This document shows, piece after piece, positions 32,115-45,379 of a stretch of 63,496 nucleotides of DNA. The number at the start of each line of letters is the position of its first letter. Positions within the stretch are counted from its first letter, which is position 1. Origin of the DNA: Lepiota brunneoincarnata (Eukaryota > Basidiomycota > Agaricomycetes > Agaricales > Agaricaceae); assembly GCA_023014365.1 (NCBI GenBank), contig JAEBUN010000084.1, forward strand, positions 1-63,496. Reading direction: 5' to 3'. A model generated the notes under the pieces. The model was not told where the DNA came from and made no database searches. It saw nothing but the letters and a program-made list of their open reading frames with translations. The position numbers and the translations under genes are program-made.

Positions 32115-32470
32115 CTATCCGCTTTCAATTGCTCTCCCTCTCTTGTTTGGAGTGATCATCTGTTTTGTTTGAATTGATCGCTTTTTTTTTTTGGAGGAGA
32201 GAGGTCGTTCAAGATCCGAGTGGGGATCATCAGTGAGTTTAAAACCTACTTGTGCCCTGCTGCGTGCGTTGCATAGGTTTGTGACTATACATTGGCCATT
32301 CTGGACTCGAACCCCAATGTCCTTGAACAGTTGTTGAAGTAGCTGCAAAGCGCTCCTTAAATGGAGGGGGTGTAGTCCCTGCACCCAAGGTAACCGCTGC
32401 GCGGCGCTTGCAAGTCTATCCACTAAGCGCGTCGAGTCTCTGACTGTGGGTGAGGGACACCTTTGTTTCT
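32115..32470 (-). repeat. SINE-like tail, copy D
   Basis: On the minus strand it has GCGCTTAGTGGATAG (A-box-like) near 32440 and GGTTCGAGTCCAG at 32301-32313, an exact pol III box B core. It ends in a run of A (T run at 32182-32191 on the plus strand). Related tails lie in copies A, B and C. The A-to-B spacing (about 110 bases) is longer than in a tRNA, so it is tRNA-like at most. To its right the sequence is unrelated to the other copies. Confidence 0.45.
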
Positions 32471-35400
32471 GATTTCTGTGGCGCACTAGCGCTCCATTAT
32501 GCCCAAGGGAGTGGTCATCGGTGCCATCTATGCCGTTGGCACCACATCTAACCACCCGTTCCGCGCACTCCCTTCCATTCACGTATGTGTAGCCCAGCGG
32601 GCCGAGTTCCCGTAGATACTTGGAGGTGATGGGTGTCCTCGACTCCAATCGAAACTCTTTGAGTTCTGGAAGTTAACATTACTTCAAGATTGAAAATGCA
32701 GAATCTTGACAAGTTTATTTTTTGGACGTCGAGCACGCGGAGGGGTTTGCGTATATCTTATCAAATGATACTGAACTTCCTGGCTGGGTTCTCATCCTGT
32801 CTATTTGTTGTGTGTCAGATGCCTTCGATGCCTAGGTGCTAAACCACAATTGGCAGCCGGCGAATCTCGTGAGCAGTCTGTATCGTGTTTGTGAGTACAT
32901 TCTTGTTAGTCCCTGTCATGCGTAACAGCCACCGGATTGTCAGTTTTTGGGCAGTGGGATACTGCACTTTTCGGTTTAGCTTATAAGTACCTCTTTTCTT
33001 TTTCCTCTTTCAAGCGATCCACGGAGGTACTCGTACCATGCACGTATCGGAATGGTCCCGAAACTGGCTTAGCGGCCGAAGTGAGGCTGTCTTGGTCTTG
33101 GCTGTGTTAGGTTTTTGTTATTGCCCCCCCAAGACGGCGATGGTTAGTACCGATGGACGTGGGGGACTCCTGTGTGTAGTACCCTTGCAGTGGTTCCTTC
33201 TCTCCCTTTCCTAACGTGGCACAAAGGGAGAGTGACGAACAAAGCCACATGGGGGGAAGGGAGTTTACAACCTTCCACAATATTGGCTATCATGTAATTG
33301 TTTGGTCTAGTGATTGATACGCCTGCCTGTGGCTACCAGTAGCAACGAGTTTACGACTAGTAGCTGCTATTACGATGAATAGACCCGGAGTCCTATTAGG
33401 CTATGATTTGTGAACAGCTTAGCACCGCCAGACTTTGATGGCAGGTCAAAGATCAATAATCACAAGATCAAGTAGCATTTGCTGGATCGTGGCTCTGAGA
33501 GCTATTTTAGATGGTAAACAACGATTGTTGTTCTCGACCGAAGTCTCCTAGCTAAGGTTAATCTGGCACGCGGTGTGATTTGCCAGGCCAGCTCCGTGCT
33601 AGGCCCTTTCGGGTTTTATTATGTCTTGGTGTCGACGGTTATCAGTGACATTCTGATGACTGCCTCGTGGAGCCGGATCTGCGAGGAGATACTCAACGGT
33701 GGCTAGCGAACATCCGTGGAGCGCACAGAAAGGCTATTTTCCCTGATTGTAACATTGCCGACTCATCGACTAAGCGCAGGCGAAGCCACCCCCCTCCCCT
33801 CCCCCTATCAATCCATCGCTTCTGGTATCGTTCCGCGGGTTTGAAAGGTATGGAGGCACAAGCTAGGGCACATTGCCCTGCTCCATTGTATAATATGATC
33901 TTGGCTACGGGTTGCAAATGAATCTATGGTTTATGTTAGAATGGGAAGCATTTGCCAGTGATGCATGGGCCAGGAACTCTGTCATGGCTGAAACGAAACC
34001 AGAAATGAATTGATTCTGACAAGATATGAGACCGCATTGTTTCCTGTAATAAATAGTATCTCAGTCACACGAGATACACGCGAGAAGTGTGTTTACTTAC
34101 CTTTCTTAAAGTTTCACATGTTTTGTAGGTGAGGCATTATTCATCTGAGTATACATAGTGATTGAGTTGTATACTTGGATAAATGGAGATTTTCCAGGGA
34201 GGTGAATCCAGAATCAGCGACTTGGACAAGAAGCAACTGAAAAAGCTTATCAGGTCCAGTTATCCGTCCCCTTATCAGAGCTGTTTGATGATGGCTAGCA
34301 TGGGTGTACAGGATCCAAGTACTTAGTCGGGCTGGCAGTGCAATTGACTGTGCCACTGGGATGGTGTGGCGATTGGAGCCAATAACTTATTCTCCTGCAG
34401 ATGCTTAGACTTCTAGGCACCTTACCATCCTAGCGCCCCAGCTATCTATCCGGTAATTGCCAAGCTACTTGGGGAAGCTTCTTTCAAGTTGTTCCAGATG
34501 ATTGGACTTTGAACATGCTGGAGTCTATCTGCAAGCCTACTACCCAAGACTTCCAACCTGGTTTAACACTTGTAATTTGTGCTAAAATGCCACCAAATAT
34601 TCACCTCTAACCGGGTGTTCTGGAGTATGTAATTGGATATTGGAGATCTGCCTTGTTGCTCGTATCTGCAAAACATTGATTGGTGCAAAAAACACCAAAA
34701 CTATAGGAGTGCTTAAGTTTTCTCCATGAAGGCCAAGGATCCAGTGATTAGTCTACCGCCCAGCTGTTTGAGGTCCCAAGCTGGTTCAGGTCGGTAAACG
34801 TAAAAAAAAATCCCCACTGCCTCCAACGAACTGCAAGACACAACGCTCCCAGTGGCATGTCCAATAGATGGATTTTGATGAGCCGGTTCAATTAATCGTA
34901 TGTAAAATGATGTATGTATTAATACCCGGTCTTACTAGGGAATGAACGATCAGCTAGACTATAATGAACGTAAGAGTTTCCTCTTGCCTTTCGTTCGTCT
35001 ATCATCCTAGGATTTACACGCCCAATGTGTGACTAGGTGCCTAAGTTAAATCCCTCTCTAGCACATATTTCTGGGAGCAGATGCCGTTTACAGAGCCCAC
35101 ACAACGAGAATGGGCATCTCACTCTGCTATGTGCCAGTTATTAGAAATAGCCCCCAACGGTGGTACTGTTGGCAAATGATCAAGTCCTTCAGGGCAACGG
35201 AGTGTACCGGTAGCTAAGACGGGGTACGGGAACTTATACCGAAATCAATGCCGCACAAGTAACCCTTAGTTCCCCAAGCTTCAGGGCAGATAAGATATCG
35301 AGTACATAAAGGCCAAGCAGATGTTGGGACCATCAAGGATCATCAGTACCTTAAGGGCCCCAACGTAATTCTCCAACACGTATCTCTGTGTGAGTGTGAC

Positions 35401-35604
35401 CCCAAGGTCGCTGCATTATCAAGCCAGGCTCACTCAGACTCTGCTTGACAGAGAAAACTGAAAGTCATTTGATGTTCGTGGGAAGCCCGGACTACACTTG
35501 AGGTCATGGAATATAGCGAAGGAAAATAAATATGTACTCCCGAAGCATTCATCAGCCCCACGTGTCTAATATCCAACTTACTGTTCTCCGGTGTCCATAA
35601 GCTT
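32471..35604. other. gene-free stretch
   Basis: Only short ORFs occur, none with a recognisable motif, plausible introns or a duplicate elsewhere in the window. The sequence has mixed composition and no long simple repeat. Decayed elements beyond recognition are possible. Confidence 0.5.
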
Positions 35605-36678
35605 TTAGTTCGAGTCTACCAAAAGCGCGTGTCTGATGTCTTCAACAGTCGGAACGATTTTTTGGTCCTGAGAGAAAATATCTTGCAACAGTCTCCATAA
35701 ACCATCGCTCATGCCTTGTGGTCTGGGAAGTATTTTATGACCATAATTAGCGATGCTGGTAACGGCCTGGTGCGTTCCCCATGGCTCCGCTTCATTGTAG
35801 ACCTGTTAGGAAGTGTTCTAACAAACGCAGTCCGAGCAACATATAAATGCCACACACCGTCCATATACAGACAGCCAGGGCAAACAAGTCATCATACTTG
35901 CTGGGTGGAGCATTTCCTCCATAGTTTTCAACCGAGCTCGCTGTCTTACAAGTCACGGTGTCGGGTATGTCAGAGCAGTCACATAAGTGTTGCATGATGA
36001 GGTTATACACTCCTGTATCGGTCAGGCACGCCGAGCCATCATCCGTAACCATGATGTTTCTCTGTCCAACATATTCAGCAGTCTGAAGTGAGGAGATCGC
36101 GCCATAAAATGACATACAACATGAATGTTTCCGTGCAGGACTTTGTTTTTATGAAGATGCGTGATAGCCTCACACACTTGCGCCAACTACAAGAAACGAC
36201 AACATCAGTCAATGACCCCTGGTACACCCAGAACTGCTCTCACCCAGACATTTTTCCGGGCCTTGGTTGCACCTGGGCATGAATCGAGGATGCTGCCCTT
36301 ATCGTAAAACCGCGTGACGAGGACCACCGCTGCTCTACCCGTGAATGGGTCAATAAGATCTTCAACCACCGCGAATCTTGCTTCGGCTACGTGTGGATGT
36401 CCCTGGACCTGATACCACGCTGTTCCAACTATGTTCTGGAGCTAGACGGAGAAACGAATTAGCCAAGTTCACATTGTAGTGTGGTAGTCGTATACAGGAT
36501 GCAGGCTTTTACTGGCCGCAGTCCCGGAGTGCCCAGGAACTCTCAATGCCCGTATATTCAGAGGGCCTGGGTGCGCATCGTTGCTAATGTAATGCTCCGA
36601 GCGATTGTAGGGTGTTACCCACTCGGGATTGTTGTGAGTAGGAAGGGAAACAACGGTGGGAAGAGGACGACGACTCAT
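35605..36678 (-). CDS. pseudokinase-like protein 1, five exons, intact
   Basis: Exons 36678-36496, 36441-36244, 36186-36118, 36061-35858 and 35802-35605 give 283 aa with all introns in phase 0. The start MSRRPLPTVVSLP was chosen because it aligns with the other two copies. It has the fold of a protein kinase C-lobe: the catalytic loop reads LHGNIHVRNIMV (HGN at 145-147 instead of HRD), then SACLTDTGVY (DTG for DFG), DLFALAVCIWTV (the F-helix Asp) and GMSDGLWRLLQDIFSQDQKIVPT, the end of the lobe. The N-lobe is short and no Gly-loop or clear ATP Lys is visible. Loss of the catalytic Asp suggests a signalling scaffold or pseudoenzyme rather than an active kinase (inference). It is the most diverged of the family. 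Confidence 0.8.
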
Positions 36679-37699
36679 CCTCCTTGTGGGGGGGCCGCGG
36701 CTGACAGCAGACTCCACTCAGAATGCAAGCATTTTATAGAGTATGCCATGACTCGGTGGGCCCGTCGATTGAGGCCATTCAAAGGGACTAGAGGACAGAC
36801 GGAAGATGAGAGGATCGGTGGATAGTTGTCCCGGTGGTGAAATGATCACTTCCTCGTGCTTTAGATGCTGTAGAGAAACCCGTTTTTGACGTGAAAACAT
36901 AGCATTAAAGCTATTGAGTTGTGGTATAATTTTGGAGTAGGCAAATCATAAACTTGCCGTACAAACTGCCGAGTGTCTTTTTACGTACCATAGTGCTGTA
37001 GAGCGCAAACTATTGTCACGCGTCTGTCCTCGCCCAAGCGATACCTGTAACCTCCCCTCCAGGGTATTATTATCGGAGAACAACCGCTGTCACCGACGAA
37101 CGCTGGATGTAAGCTAGTATGATGCATCTGGATGCGCGGCACCTTTAAGTACCGCGTATCACAGTACTTACCAAAGTATGAGCATTATAATGGTGACGTC
37201 CCGAAAGAACCTTTACGGCCTAATGGCCCAAGGGCAGCGGGTTCAACAGCGGAGATGGCCTTTCCCACCACCGCCTGTCACCGTCGGTTTCTGTTCCCCC
37301 GGAATCTATCCACAGGAGTTTGTTTCACAATGCTCCTCTCCCTTCTCCCGAGTTTCGACGCCCAATAGCTTCTCGAGAAGTTTGATCTCTTGGGCGGTCC
37401 TCTGCCCTGCTAGCTCTGGATTTGATGCCTCTTTCGATAACACGAAATACGTAGTGTGTGTGTTGAGTCGGAGTCCTGGGATATTCGACATCGAAACGCA
37501 TTCCCCGGGTAAAACGGCCAATCCGTCATTTCTCCATCATGAAACACACGTATCAAGGCGTACGCATGATGTTCTCGAACCCATCAATCAATTACGAGTC
37601 TTGTCGCTGGGGTCCATTTGTTCGCTTGCTGTGGGAAAGTTCTAAGGAGATGCTCCTTGACTCATCCACGTCATTGATATTAGCCAGGATCGATGATGC
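36679..37699. other. gene-free stretch upstream of pseudokinase 1
   Basis: Promoter side of the minus-strand gene at first. Between 37130 and 37700 ORFs on both strands (for example 37178-37645) show no recognisable domain. They may be decayed parts of the duplicated block that follows. Confidence 0.4.
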
Positions 37700-40450
37700 C
37701 ATTCCACCGGAAAGAGATACTTATATTGCAGAACCTAGCGACGAGTCCAGACTATAGAGGCACGAGCCTTTGGAGGGACCAGAACAGCACCGACGATGAG
37801 ACACTTTGCTCGACCGGAACAATCTACAGTGAGCGGTCCGGAGTTTGCCCCTCGACTTGGGCAACTATCTCAAACCTTTTTGCCGTCTCCCTGAGGCCAT
37901 GCACCGGCACGTTATGTGCTTGGCATCCCACAGCTATCCATTTCAGGGCGATAGAAATACTTAGGGTTCAACTTCAGGGGCCAGGAAGTCTGTACACTTA
38001 TCCCGGACGGGGGTTTTGTGAGTGACGATGAACGCTCCAGATCGTAACACGAGACAAATCATAGAAAAAATGACAAGTGTCAGCCTCCTGTGGTCGTATT
38101 TACTTGGCTAGTCAATCCACCGAATACTCACTTGTTGTCTTGAGCTAGACGCATGCTCCCTGTCGAGATCGAATCGCTTTCCCACAGGCAACCAGCTGTC
38201 GGATTGTGTAAGCATATGAATGTATTTGAACGTAAGACCCGCTACAAGCTGCTACGCGCGGTCGGGGTGGACCAATGACAGGTGCTGACCCTCGACTCTT
38301 GGACAAGATTATCTCAGGTCTCCCAGTATGGGTTATGAGGGAGCGTACCACAAACGTAGTCCTCAGCTCCGTGCTCAGGCAATCATGCATACAGAGGGCT
38401 TTCATCCGAGCAGATAGTGGTCCTTCACAGTGGCGGCAATAGCTGTAAAGTAGATCAGGTGCTTCTCCATAGCTGTCAGCGGGTCATCCCAAAGGGATCG
38501 CCTATAGAGACCTCCAAGCCAGTGACCAGACACCGTATTCGAGGCGCTCCAACGCTTGAGTACACTATCAGCCTGCGTCTTGCACAACGCCGAGAGATAT
38601 CGAAGAGCGCAGGTATTGTCCTCCAATGCACGTGTCCCGGAACAGTAAGGCAGTGTTCCCAAAGCACATCGTCTGCGATCACAGGAGCTGATATCGTCTA
38701 TGGCAGGGTCGCAACGGATACCATGGAAAGCTCAAGGACCGAGGCCTAGTTGTACGTGGTAGACCCGAACAACACTGACTTGGTATAGCGAGCAGCAGGT
38801 CATTGGGAGCGAAACTAGGCTTTGTACGTCGGAGATATTGGTTGTAGCGTCGGGTGCCGGGGCTGAGTTCAGTGGAACTGTCGGTGAAGTACGACGAGCG
38901 CCTGAGTTGACGTGGGTTAGCTAGGTATGAGCTGCCTCGACGCGTTTGGTGATGAACAGTTAGAGCGGGGTATTGATGGGCATCGGGTACTCGCTATCAA
39001 CAGTGAACGAGGCCACCGAGTCGCGGACGTTGGCCAGTGTCGTCGAAAGCACCTGTGCATTGGGCGCTTGATACCGTATGCGGGCATTTGCTCGACTGAA
39101 ATACTGATAATGGTGGCGTGATAGGTGTGAATCTATAGGAGTGACCTCAGCAATATCACCAAGTAACATGAAGAATCAATACTTGAACAAGGAATAGAAC
39201 ATCAGTGCAAGTGACACCGCATGCATAACCCAAACACAAAAAGGCCAAACGAACGACTGCTCAACAGCAGCAAGACCAAGATCGCCACAACCAGCATCGA
39301 CAGTGGTGTGCTTGGCCGGGCGGAGTGCGGCACCTAGTCAGAGGGTGGAGCAGAAGGCCGAGGAGGATGGCGACCGCTTAAACGGCATTTCCATGCTGGA
39401 CTGTCTGGAGAGCAAGCACCGGGGGTGCGCCTCATGTAGAGTAAAGTGATATCATAGTGCACTTCTCAACAGGTAATAGAGGTGCGTCCGTCATGAGTAG
39501 CTTTCGGGACGTTAAGATGAAAACAAAAAATAAAAAAATCAATACTTGCTAGGATGGCAGAGGAATGGGAGAGGGCTCGTAGCGTCTATCCAGCACGAAA
39601 ACGATTTCTGTGGGGACCAACTGCCCCCCTGCCCTGTTAACGTTACTGGTGTCATCATCCAAGGGTGGGTAGCCGCTATGTTACGGTTGGCGACACGCAG
39701 AGAGCGGTGATCGTGTGGATGCGGCAGGTGGAGCAAGTAGCGCAATCGCATGGGCAAAGTGCAGGTTCGTCGCAACGAAGGACGGTGAGGGCAAAGGACG
39801 GAACTGGAATGAACATCGATCTATGGGTCTAGAGGGGGTTATCACAAGTGGGAGGTCTGCCGACGCTGGGTTTGTGAGATGCCGGTGCAGCACCCGAGAA
39901 CTGGGTGAGAGCTCTGCAGCCACCGTGATTTGAGCGGATGGGACCAAAGCCTTAGAAGACTAGACAAATAAAGGGGTTTAAAGGAACCATTTTTACGCCA
40001 AATTTGAGGTATTCCAGTCTGGAATTGTTTGGTTTACAGTGTTAGTGTGTTGTGTTGTATTGCTTGTGAAATTATATGCATTACCAGGACAAGGAATGAA
40101 TCATGAATAAGATGAAGGAACTAATAACTTTGAAAGGATATGAGTAAGAGGTAAGGGCAGGAGCGGAGAGCAAGAGCAGGGGTAGGAACAGGGGGAAGGA
40201 GAGGATGAGGATGAGAAGGATAGGAAGGAATGGAATAGAGCTTGAGGTTACGGCCACTCGGGAATTGCCACCGCACAGACCTTCAACCACCCCGCAATTC
40301 GCCGTGCCCGCCATCTCCCTTCACCACCCCCCACCCCCCCCTCAGAAAGCCCTACATATCGTGTGGTATCAACTTCTCATCTTGTAGATCTCCGAGACGA
40401 GGAACGGTGGTGGGTCACTACATAAAGACACTGACACGTAAACATTATGT
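37700..40450 (+). repeat. duplicated block D, copy 1
   Basis: Matches 54900-57400 in reverse orientation with gaps. Shared landmarks include DTLLDRNNLQ (near 37800) and DTLLDRNNPQ (near 57250), WHPTAI (near 37920 and 57150), a segment around 38150-38660 mirrored at 56360-56890, the DUF6699-like relic and the CCACCGCAC...CGTGTGGT region (about 40265-40370, mirrored at 54970-55080). Both copies are full of stops; the original gene(s) are not recognisable apart from the DUF6699-like one. Confidence 0.7.
39600..39890 (+). pseudogene. relic of a probable DUF6699-family gene, copy 1
   Basis: The readable stretch VTVGDTQRAVIVWMRQVEQ continues to MNIDLWV, followed by a TAG where the other copy (55482-56265) has Trp. 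Only the C-terminal half is recognisable. Family assignment rests on the pattern of the better copy and is tentative. Function of DUF6699 proteins is unknown. Confidence 0.4.
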
Positions 40451-41089
40451 CAGCAAATCTTGAAAGGCACAACACAGGGACACGCCAGGTTTATGCACCT
40501 GGCGCTGACCCTACCTAGAAGATCGCCTGCCATAGTATACACGCACCTGGGCACTATAAAGCCGGATGGTGAGCATCCCAGGGGTTGCGCAGGTGCCTAC
40601 GGCTTGACCGCGATCTACACACACTCAGAGTCTGATGAATGCTGATAGCTGCCGTTAGAGGACAAGTATTTTTAGACCTTAAGTTTCCCTTCATTTCTTA
40701 CTTCTGCTGTCCATAATGTTCAATTTCCTGAGGATGGAAATTGCCGAATATGGAGGAGGGGGCATTTACTCGCAACACACTGTATGATGGTACTGGAACA
40801 GGTCATGTATCTAAGTTGACCATGCCCTGCTATATTTAGTCGGGCGCTCTACCCACAAGATCACATGACAAATCAGACCCTAATTAGTCAGCAATTGTCA
40901 GAGTCCAATAGGAACATGATATCAGATATGTTGGAGGCATAGAATTGATAGCGAGCGGTGACGATGCAGACTATTCACTCGAGGTAGTCGTCTAGAGCAA
41001 CAGCGACGGCTTATTGGATTACATATACCACTTGCCTAGTTTTTCACATGCAAACCCTCCTCAATCGACGTCCATTCTATTGTACACAG
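40451..41089. other. gene-free stretch between blocks D and A
   Basis: Only short ORFs are present; nothing recognisable. No counterpart of this stretch was found next to the second copy. Confidence 0.4.
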
Positions 41090-41124
41090 CGCTTTGAGAT
41101 ATTCGGCATGCTTAGAAGCATATA

Positions 41125-44100
41125 ATGGCTGCCTTCTCAAGATCACTGCCTCTCACTTTCTGAAACATCCTCCCTCAAGAAGAGCGATATATCGTACTCG
41201 GAACTGCACTGCTTCTATGTGCCCTTCCCGGAAGGATCCTGCATTCGGCGCTCAGCATATCCTCAACTCATGGGAAAGGAAAGGGTAAAGATGATCAACT
41301 AACGCAGGCGCTACAACAATTTCACGAGGATAAACATGGCGAGCTTTCCTTGCCCGTTTCATGCGAAGGAGGTATACAGAAGCCCCGAAACCTGCTGGCA
41401 CCTCTTACTGGGGGGGGGAGCCAGGTCGCACCCGAGTAATCAGCGAGGTGCACTCCGTGCGACATAGAACCAGTTGACAGCCTGCGGCTCGATGCAGGGT
41501 TTGCCCCACACCCTACTGTTCGCCGGCACGAAAGGCCTGACACGAAATGACATTCTATCCACCGGCTTGGATCCTGAATTGTCGAAGCCTACCTCCGCTT
41601 GACAGGACCCTCTTCCGGCTCCATCCGCACATCCGACAGACAAGTTGGCTTCCCCCCTCTTTCCGCAAGTACCCAGACCAAGCCAAACCTCGATACCGCC
41701 TTCCTGCGGCAACTGCGGACCATCTTATTCCACATCCCCCCCCCTCGCGAAACATTATGGCGCAACAAAGAACCAGGCATAGTCGGAACAGCGCTCAACG
41801 CCATGGTGGCCCGACCCGACGGCCGAACAATGCACGACCCGGTACGAACACACCCCGCCGCAGTGATCCAATCTCTCAAACTCTCTCACAGGTGAAAGCA
41901 GACGGCAAGGCTCTCATAACCGGCCTTTTTCTTTGGTCCTTGCTCGCAATTCCGAACACATACATCAGCTCCATGGTACGTTTACCCTGACCCTACAACT
42001 AGCCCCAGCGAGTACATCCTCCTTTCCGGGACCGAAACCATCCAGTATGGGCACGTTTATTGTACACCACAAGAACGCGCCCATATGTCCCTATTTGACT
42101 GGCTAGCTCGGTGCACACCCCATGTTCTCATCGGCTCATTCATTCCAGATTCGCCACTTGCATTCTGTGTTTCATTCACGTCCCCGAACCCGCCTCACGC
42201 ACTACACCCACCATTTTTGCTTTTTATCGTATCCAGAAGCACGGTACTACTGGGTTGGAATGGGAGGCAAGTTGGAGGGCGTTGGTCAATATATCACTGC
42301 GGATGTAGGCGCGTGGGCAGGAAGTTTTAGTGAGTCTTTCCCGATCGAAATTTATTTCATAGGCACCACCTGCCCTTGCCTTCGGACCATCAACTTTCTA
42401 TCCACACCATATCTTATATAATCTTTGAAGACCGAAACTCAATACTGATGACACCTGATATTGTGTAGCAGCAACCTCAAACCATCATTTGATGTTATTC
42501 TCCACTCCCAAATATCCAGGCCTTTGGGAGTGCGAGGCATGCTCCCCTTGTTCCTGAACTACCACGCCACGATCTGGATCCTGCGGCGAGTTGGGCTTGT
42601 TCAGCGTCAGACGATGAGGCGCGCTAAGCTTGGCTCTAGGGCTGTGACACCCGCTTTTGGACGGCTCGCAGCAGGAGAGGCGCGGCTTGGATGTGAATAC
42701 AGAAGAGGCGTTGGCCGTGTTGAGAGAGAAAGCGAAGAGGTGGCGCCAGTGCTTTGTATTTGGCTTCCCTTGTTTTTGCCTCCTAAAACGGGTGTTATTC
42801 TATGGGTTCTACGATGGTGGCAGGCGCGGGAGGGACATCCTCACCGGTGCTTATTTACGTCTTGTTAAACATGTGAACTCCATCTACAAGGCACGTCGCC
42901 CTTTTACCATTCCACCTTCACCCGCTAATAGCTGCCATTTCAGATCCGCATCGCTTACGAGTGGACTGAAGATTATGTTATCAAGTATCTTTGGTCCGCT
43001 GCAGGATATGCTTTGATCGCTGTTCCGTTCTTGTTCACGCGAAAAAAGCGATTACTTGGTATCCGAGCAGATTCTCTCGAGCGCGAGAGCAAAATTATGC
43101 AGAAGCGGGCAGGACTGAAGATATGTAACTTTCTTATCCCTTTCGCCCCTCAGATATCTGATCCTTGGGACTTAGCGTATATCTCCGATCGCGGACTGCT
43201 CTTGTCTTTTCCCGATGCTGGTGGATGCTTGGTGTAGACCTACAAGGACCTGCTGGAGCCCGTAGGGACTGGCAACACGCGTCTACACCCTTATTTCTAC
43301 CCTTCACAATCTCCCGAGGGCGCCAGAAGGAGAACCTAGGCCAGAAGGAGCCATCGAGATAAGAAGCGTCAATACAGCGATACCGAAAAATGGTGAGTCC
43401 AACCATCCGCACAGATTTCTTTTTCCTCGTTGTGACTTCCTTTTCTGATTTACCTTGACGTTCATGTGATGACTGTGCAGGCAATGCACCAGCCCCTGTC
43501 TGTGACTTACCCCTCACCATCAGGAAGTGTGAGCTGGTCATAGGCTCAAACGGGGTTGGCAAGTCCAGTATTGCGCGTGTTCTTGCAGGATTGTGGGCGC
43601 CCTCAGGGCCATTAGCGTCCCTGCGCAGTCCTCACACACACATCCATCCGTGTTTGTGGTGCCTCAGCGCGCGTATATGACGACAGGAGCAGCCTCCCGG
43701 ATCAGGTCGCCTACCCCCAGACCTACGCCGAATTCATAAAAATCCGGCCGGACCTTGGAGGAACTTGAAGATATTTTAGGAAAAGTCTCCTGAAGTGTTC
43801 ACCTGATAGGGAGGATGATGCACTTGCAAAGAATGGCGAGATGTTCTGAGCGGTGGGGAGAAACAACTGGTCAATGCGAATTATCTGATCCCAATATTTC
43901 CACTCAGCTGATGCTCGATGAGTCTGGCGCTTGTGTTATCAGGTATCTATTTCACCCAGAACCGAGCGCAATCATATGACTGAGTTGACACTGTGACACG
44001 GTCAGGTGATTATTATATCGTGCAATTAATTATAATGCCTGCCTAATTGGGACAACCCATGATATCTGTCTAATAGCTCTAGGTAGAGGGTATAAGTAAA

Positions 44101-44740
44101 ATTGAGATATGATAATTCCCCACAAATCTGTTGTTTAAATCTTTCCTAGAGCAAGTGTCTGCAGACGGCATAAGAGAATTTCGGTCTACTTCCCACCAAA
44201 GAGTCACACGGTGTCACGCTCTGATCATGTGATTGAGCGGTGCCAGACTACCATCCCAAGTATGCCATCCTCGACGAGTGGGCAAGCACCGTATCCAGCG
44301 CTGGGGAAGGAAGGATATGGATGACTTCCTCAAGAGGCTCAGTGTCTCTCCGAGTAAGATTTCTCTTCGGTGGGTTTGGACTGTTTACCACCTGCAGTTT
44401 TGGCGCCGTTCAGCTGATCGCAAGAGCCCTTCTACACAACCCTTCGCTGAGCAAATACCATAAGTGGCTCCTTACCCTTAATCTTGGACCAGATGAATCT
44501 GCGTGGTGGACTTTGTCCCGAGTCGACACTGCGGAGGAGAGAATGGAAATTGACCCGGAGATCAAATCTCTTGAGATGGGACTCGCGGACATTGCAATGG
44601 GGGGGGCGTGTCAGAGGGCTGGAGATATTGTTGGGCGCAGGAGGTATCAAAGCCGCCGATAATGATGAAAGCGCAGGAACGGGTGGTAGTGAGGAGGAAG
44701 GTGGATCGGGTGTCGTTTCTGTGGATGAAGCTACTTTTTA
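41125..44740 (+). pseudogene. peroxisomal ABC half-transporter (ABCD/ALDP type), copy 1, broken
   Basis: Start ATG at 41125 (MAAFSRSLPLTF), but a TGA follows after 12 codons where copy 2 reads on. Recognisable pieces, in order: QTKPNLDTAFLRQLR; VKADGKALITGL; EARYYWVG and DQ-ITADV; the loop around FYDGG...HVNSIYK, with a GC-AG intron at about 42891-42944; the EEA-like region IRIAYEWTEDYVIKYLW; the nucleotide-binding domain with Walker A GSNGVGKSS (about 43550), signature VLSGGEKQ (about 43845) and Walker B ILDEW (about 44268, normally LDEC). Several stops and frameshifts separate them. Active members import very-long-chain acyl-CoA into peroxisomes as dimers. This copy cannot. Confidence 0.85.
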
Positions 44741-45379
44741 GAGCCTACTACGTTCTGATAGTAGGATCTCGTCGCATAGTTGATGACCGTACGTCTCGCT
44801 TATCAGGTGCAACTACTACGCTAGATTTCGTTGGGGAACCATTAGGGCATCATGCGTCACACAACTTCCCTCGGAATCAGCGGCCCGGCGACTTTGAGGG
44901 TTTGGGTATAGGAGAGGGAAATGACGACACACTGTGAGGTGCCCACAGACAGTCGAGACTGGACGTACCCTGACACCGTGGCTTTTAGGCATTACATCCA
45001 TGTGCCCAGCGCAAATTACGAGTAGAGTGACGATAGGCACTGTGTAAGGACCAGTGCCTGTAGGATTTGTGTGCTCTGCGGGGTTTGGCCAGCTTGGAGC
45101 TTGGAGGGACTGAATAGCGCTGATGTTTTGTTTTATTTTCATTCCAATTGTGGACCCTGTTTATTAAACACCACCAACTCAACAGCATTCGGAACAGTTG
45201 GGAAATGACACCGCAGCGTTTCTGCGTTCCCTCGCCCGTCTTTCTGTTCCTTCCTACCCCTTTGTCGAACTTCAGTATATGGCCTCGCCTCCTCGTGGCC
45301 CCTCGCTATATAATGACCACATTTCCGGCTGCCGTCCCTCCAATCCAACAAGAGTCCCCGAGACCGTAAATCACACACA
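44741..45379. other. intergenic stretch between ABC relic and pseudokinase 2
   Basis: Matches 59406-60000 in reverse. It holds the promoter side of pseudokinase 2; CTCGCTATATAATG near 45300 may include the TATA box about 70 bases before the start codon. No ORF is supported. Confidence 0.5.

Larger units (their letters stand above)
29474..32160. repeat. tandem duplication of a 330-base block around copy C
   Basis: The block TACTCAAGAATGATCT...TAGATAGCAAC through two TTCTTCTGTTTGGATCCTAG motifs to GGAGTGATCATCT appears at about 29474-29836 and again at 31799-32160 with few changes. Copy C lies between. The period is about 2.33 kb including a solo LTR. Each block also contains an internal repeat of TTCTGTTTGGATCCTAG. 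Confidence 0.85.

Noticed and set aside
32301..32460. True tRNA gene in the SINE-like tail
   Set aside because: The box A to box B distance is too long and no acceptor stem is visible; only a tRNA-like promoter is plausible.
33297..33380. Possible tRNA (GGTCTAGTGATTGATACG)
   Set aside because: No matching T arm or acceptor stem can be folded.
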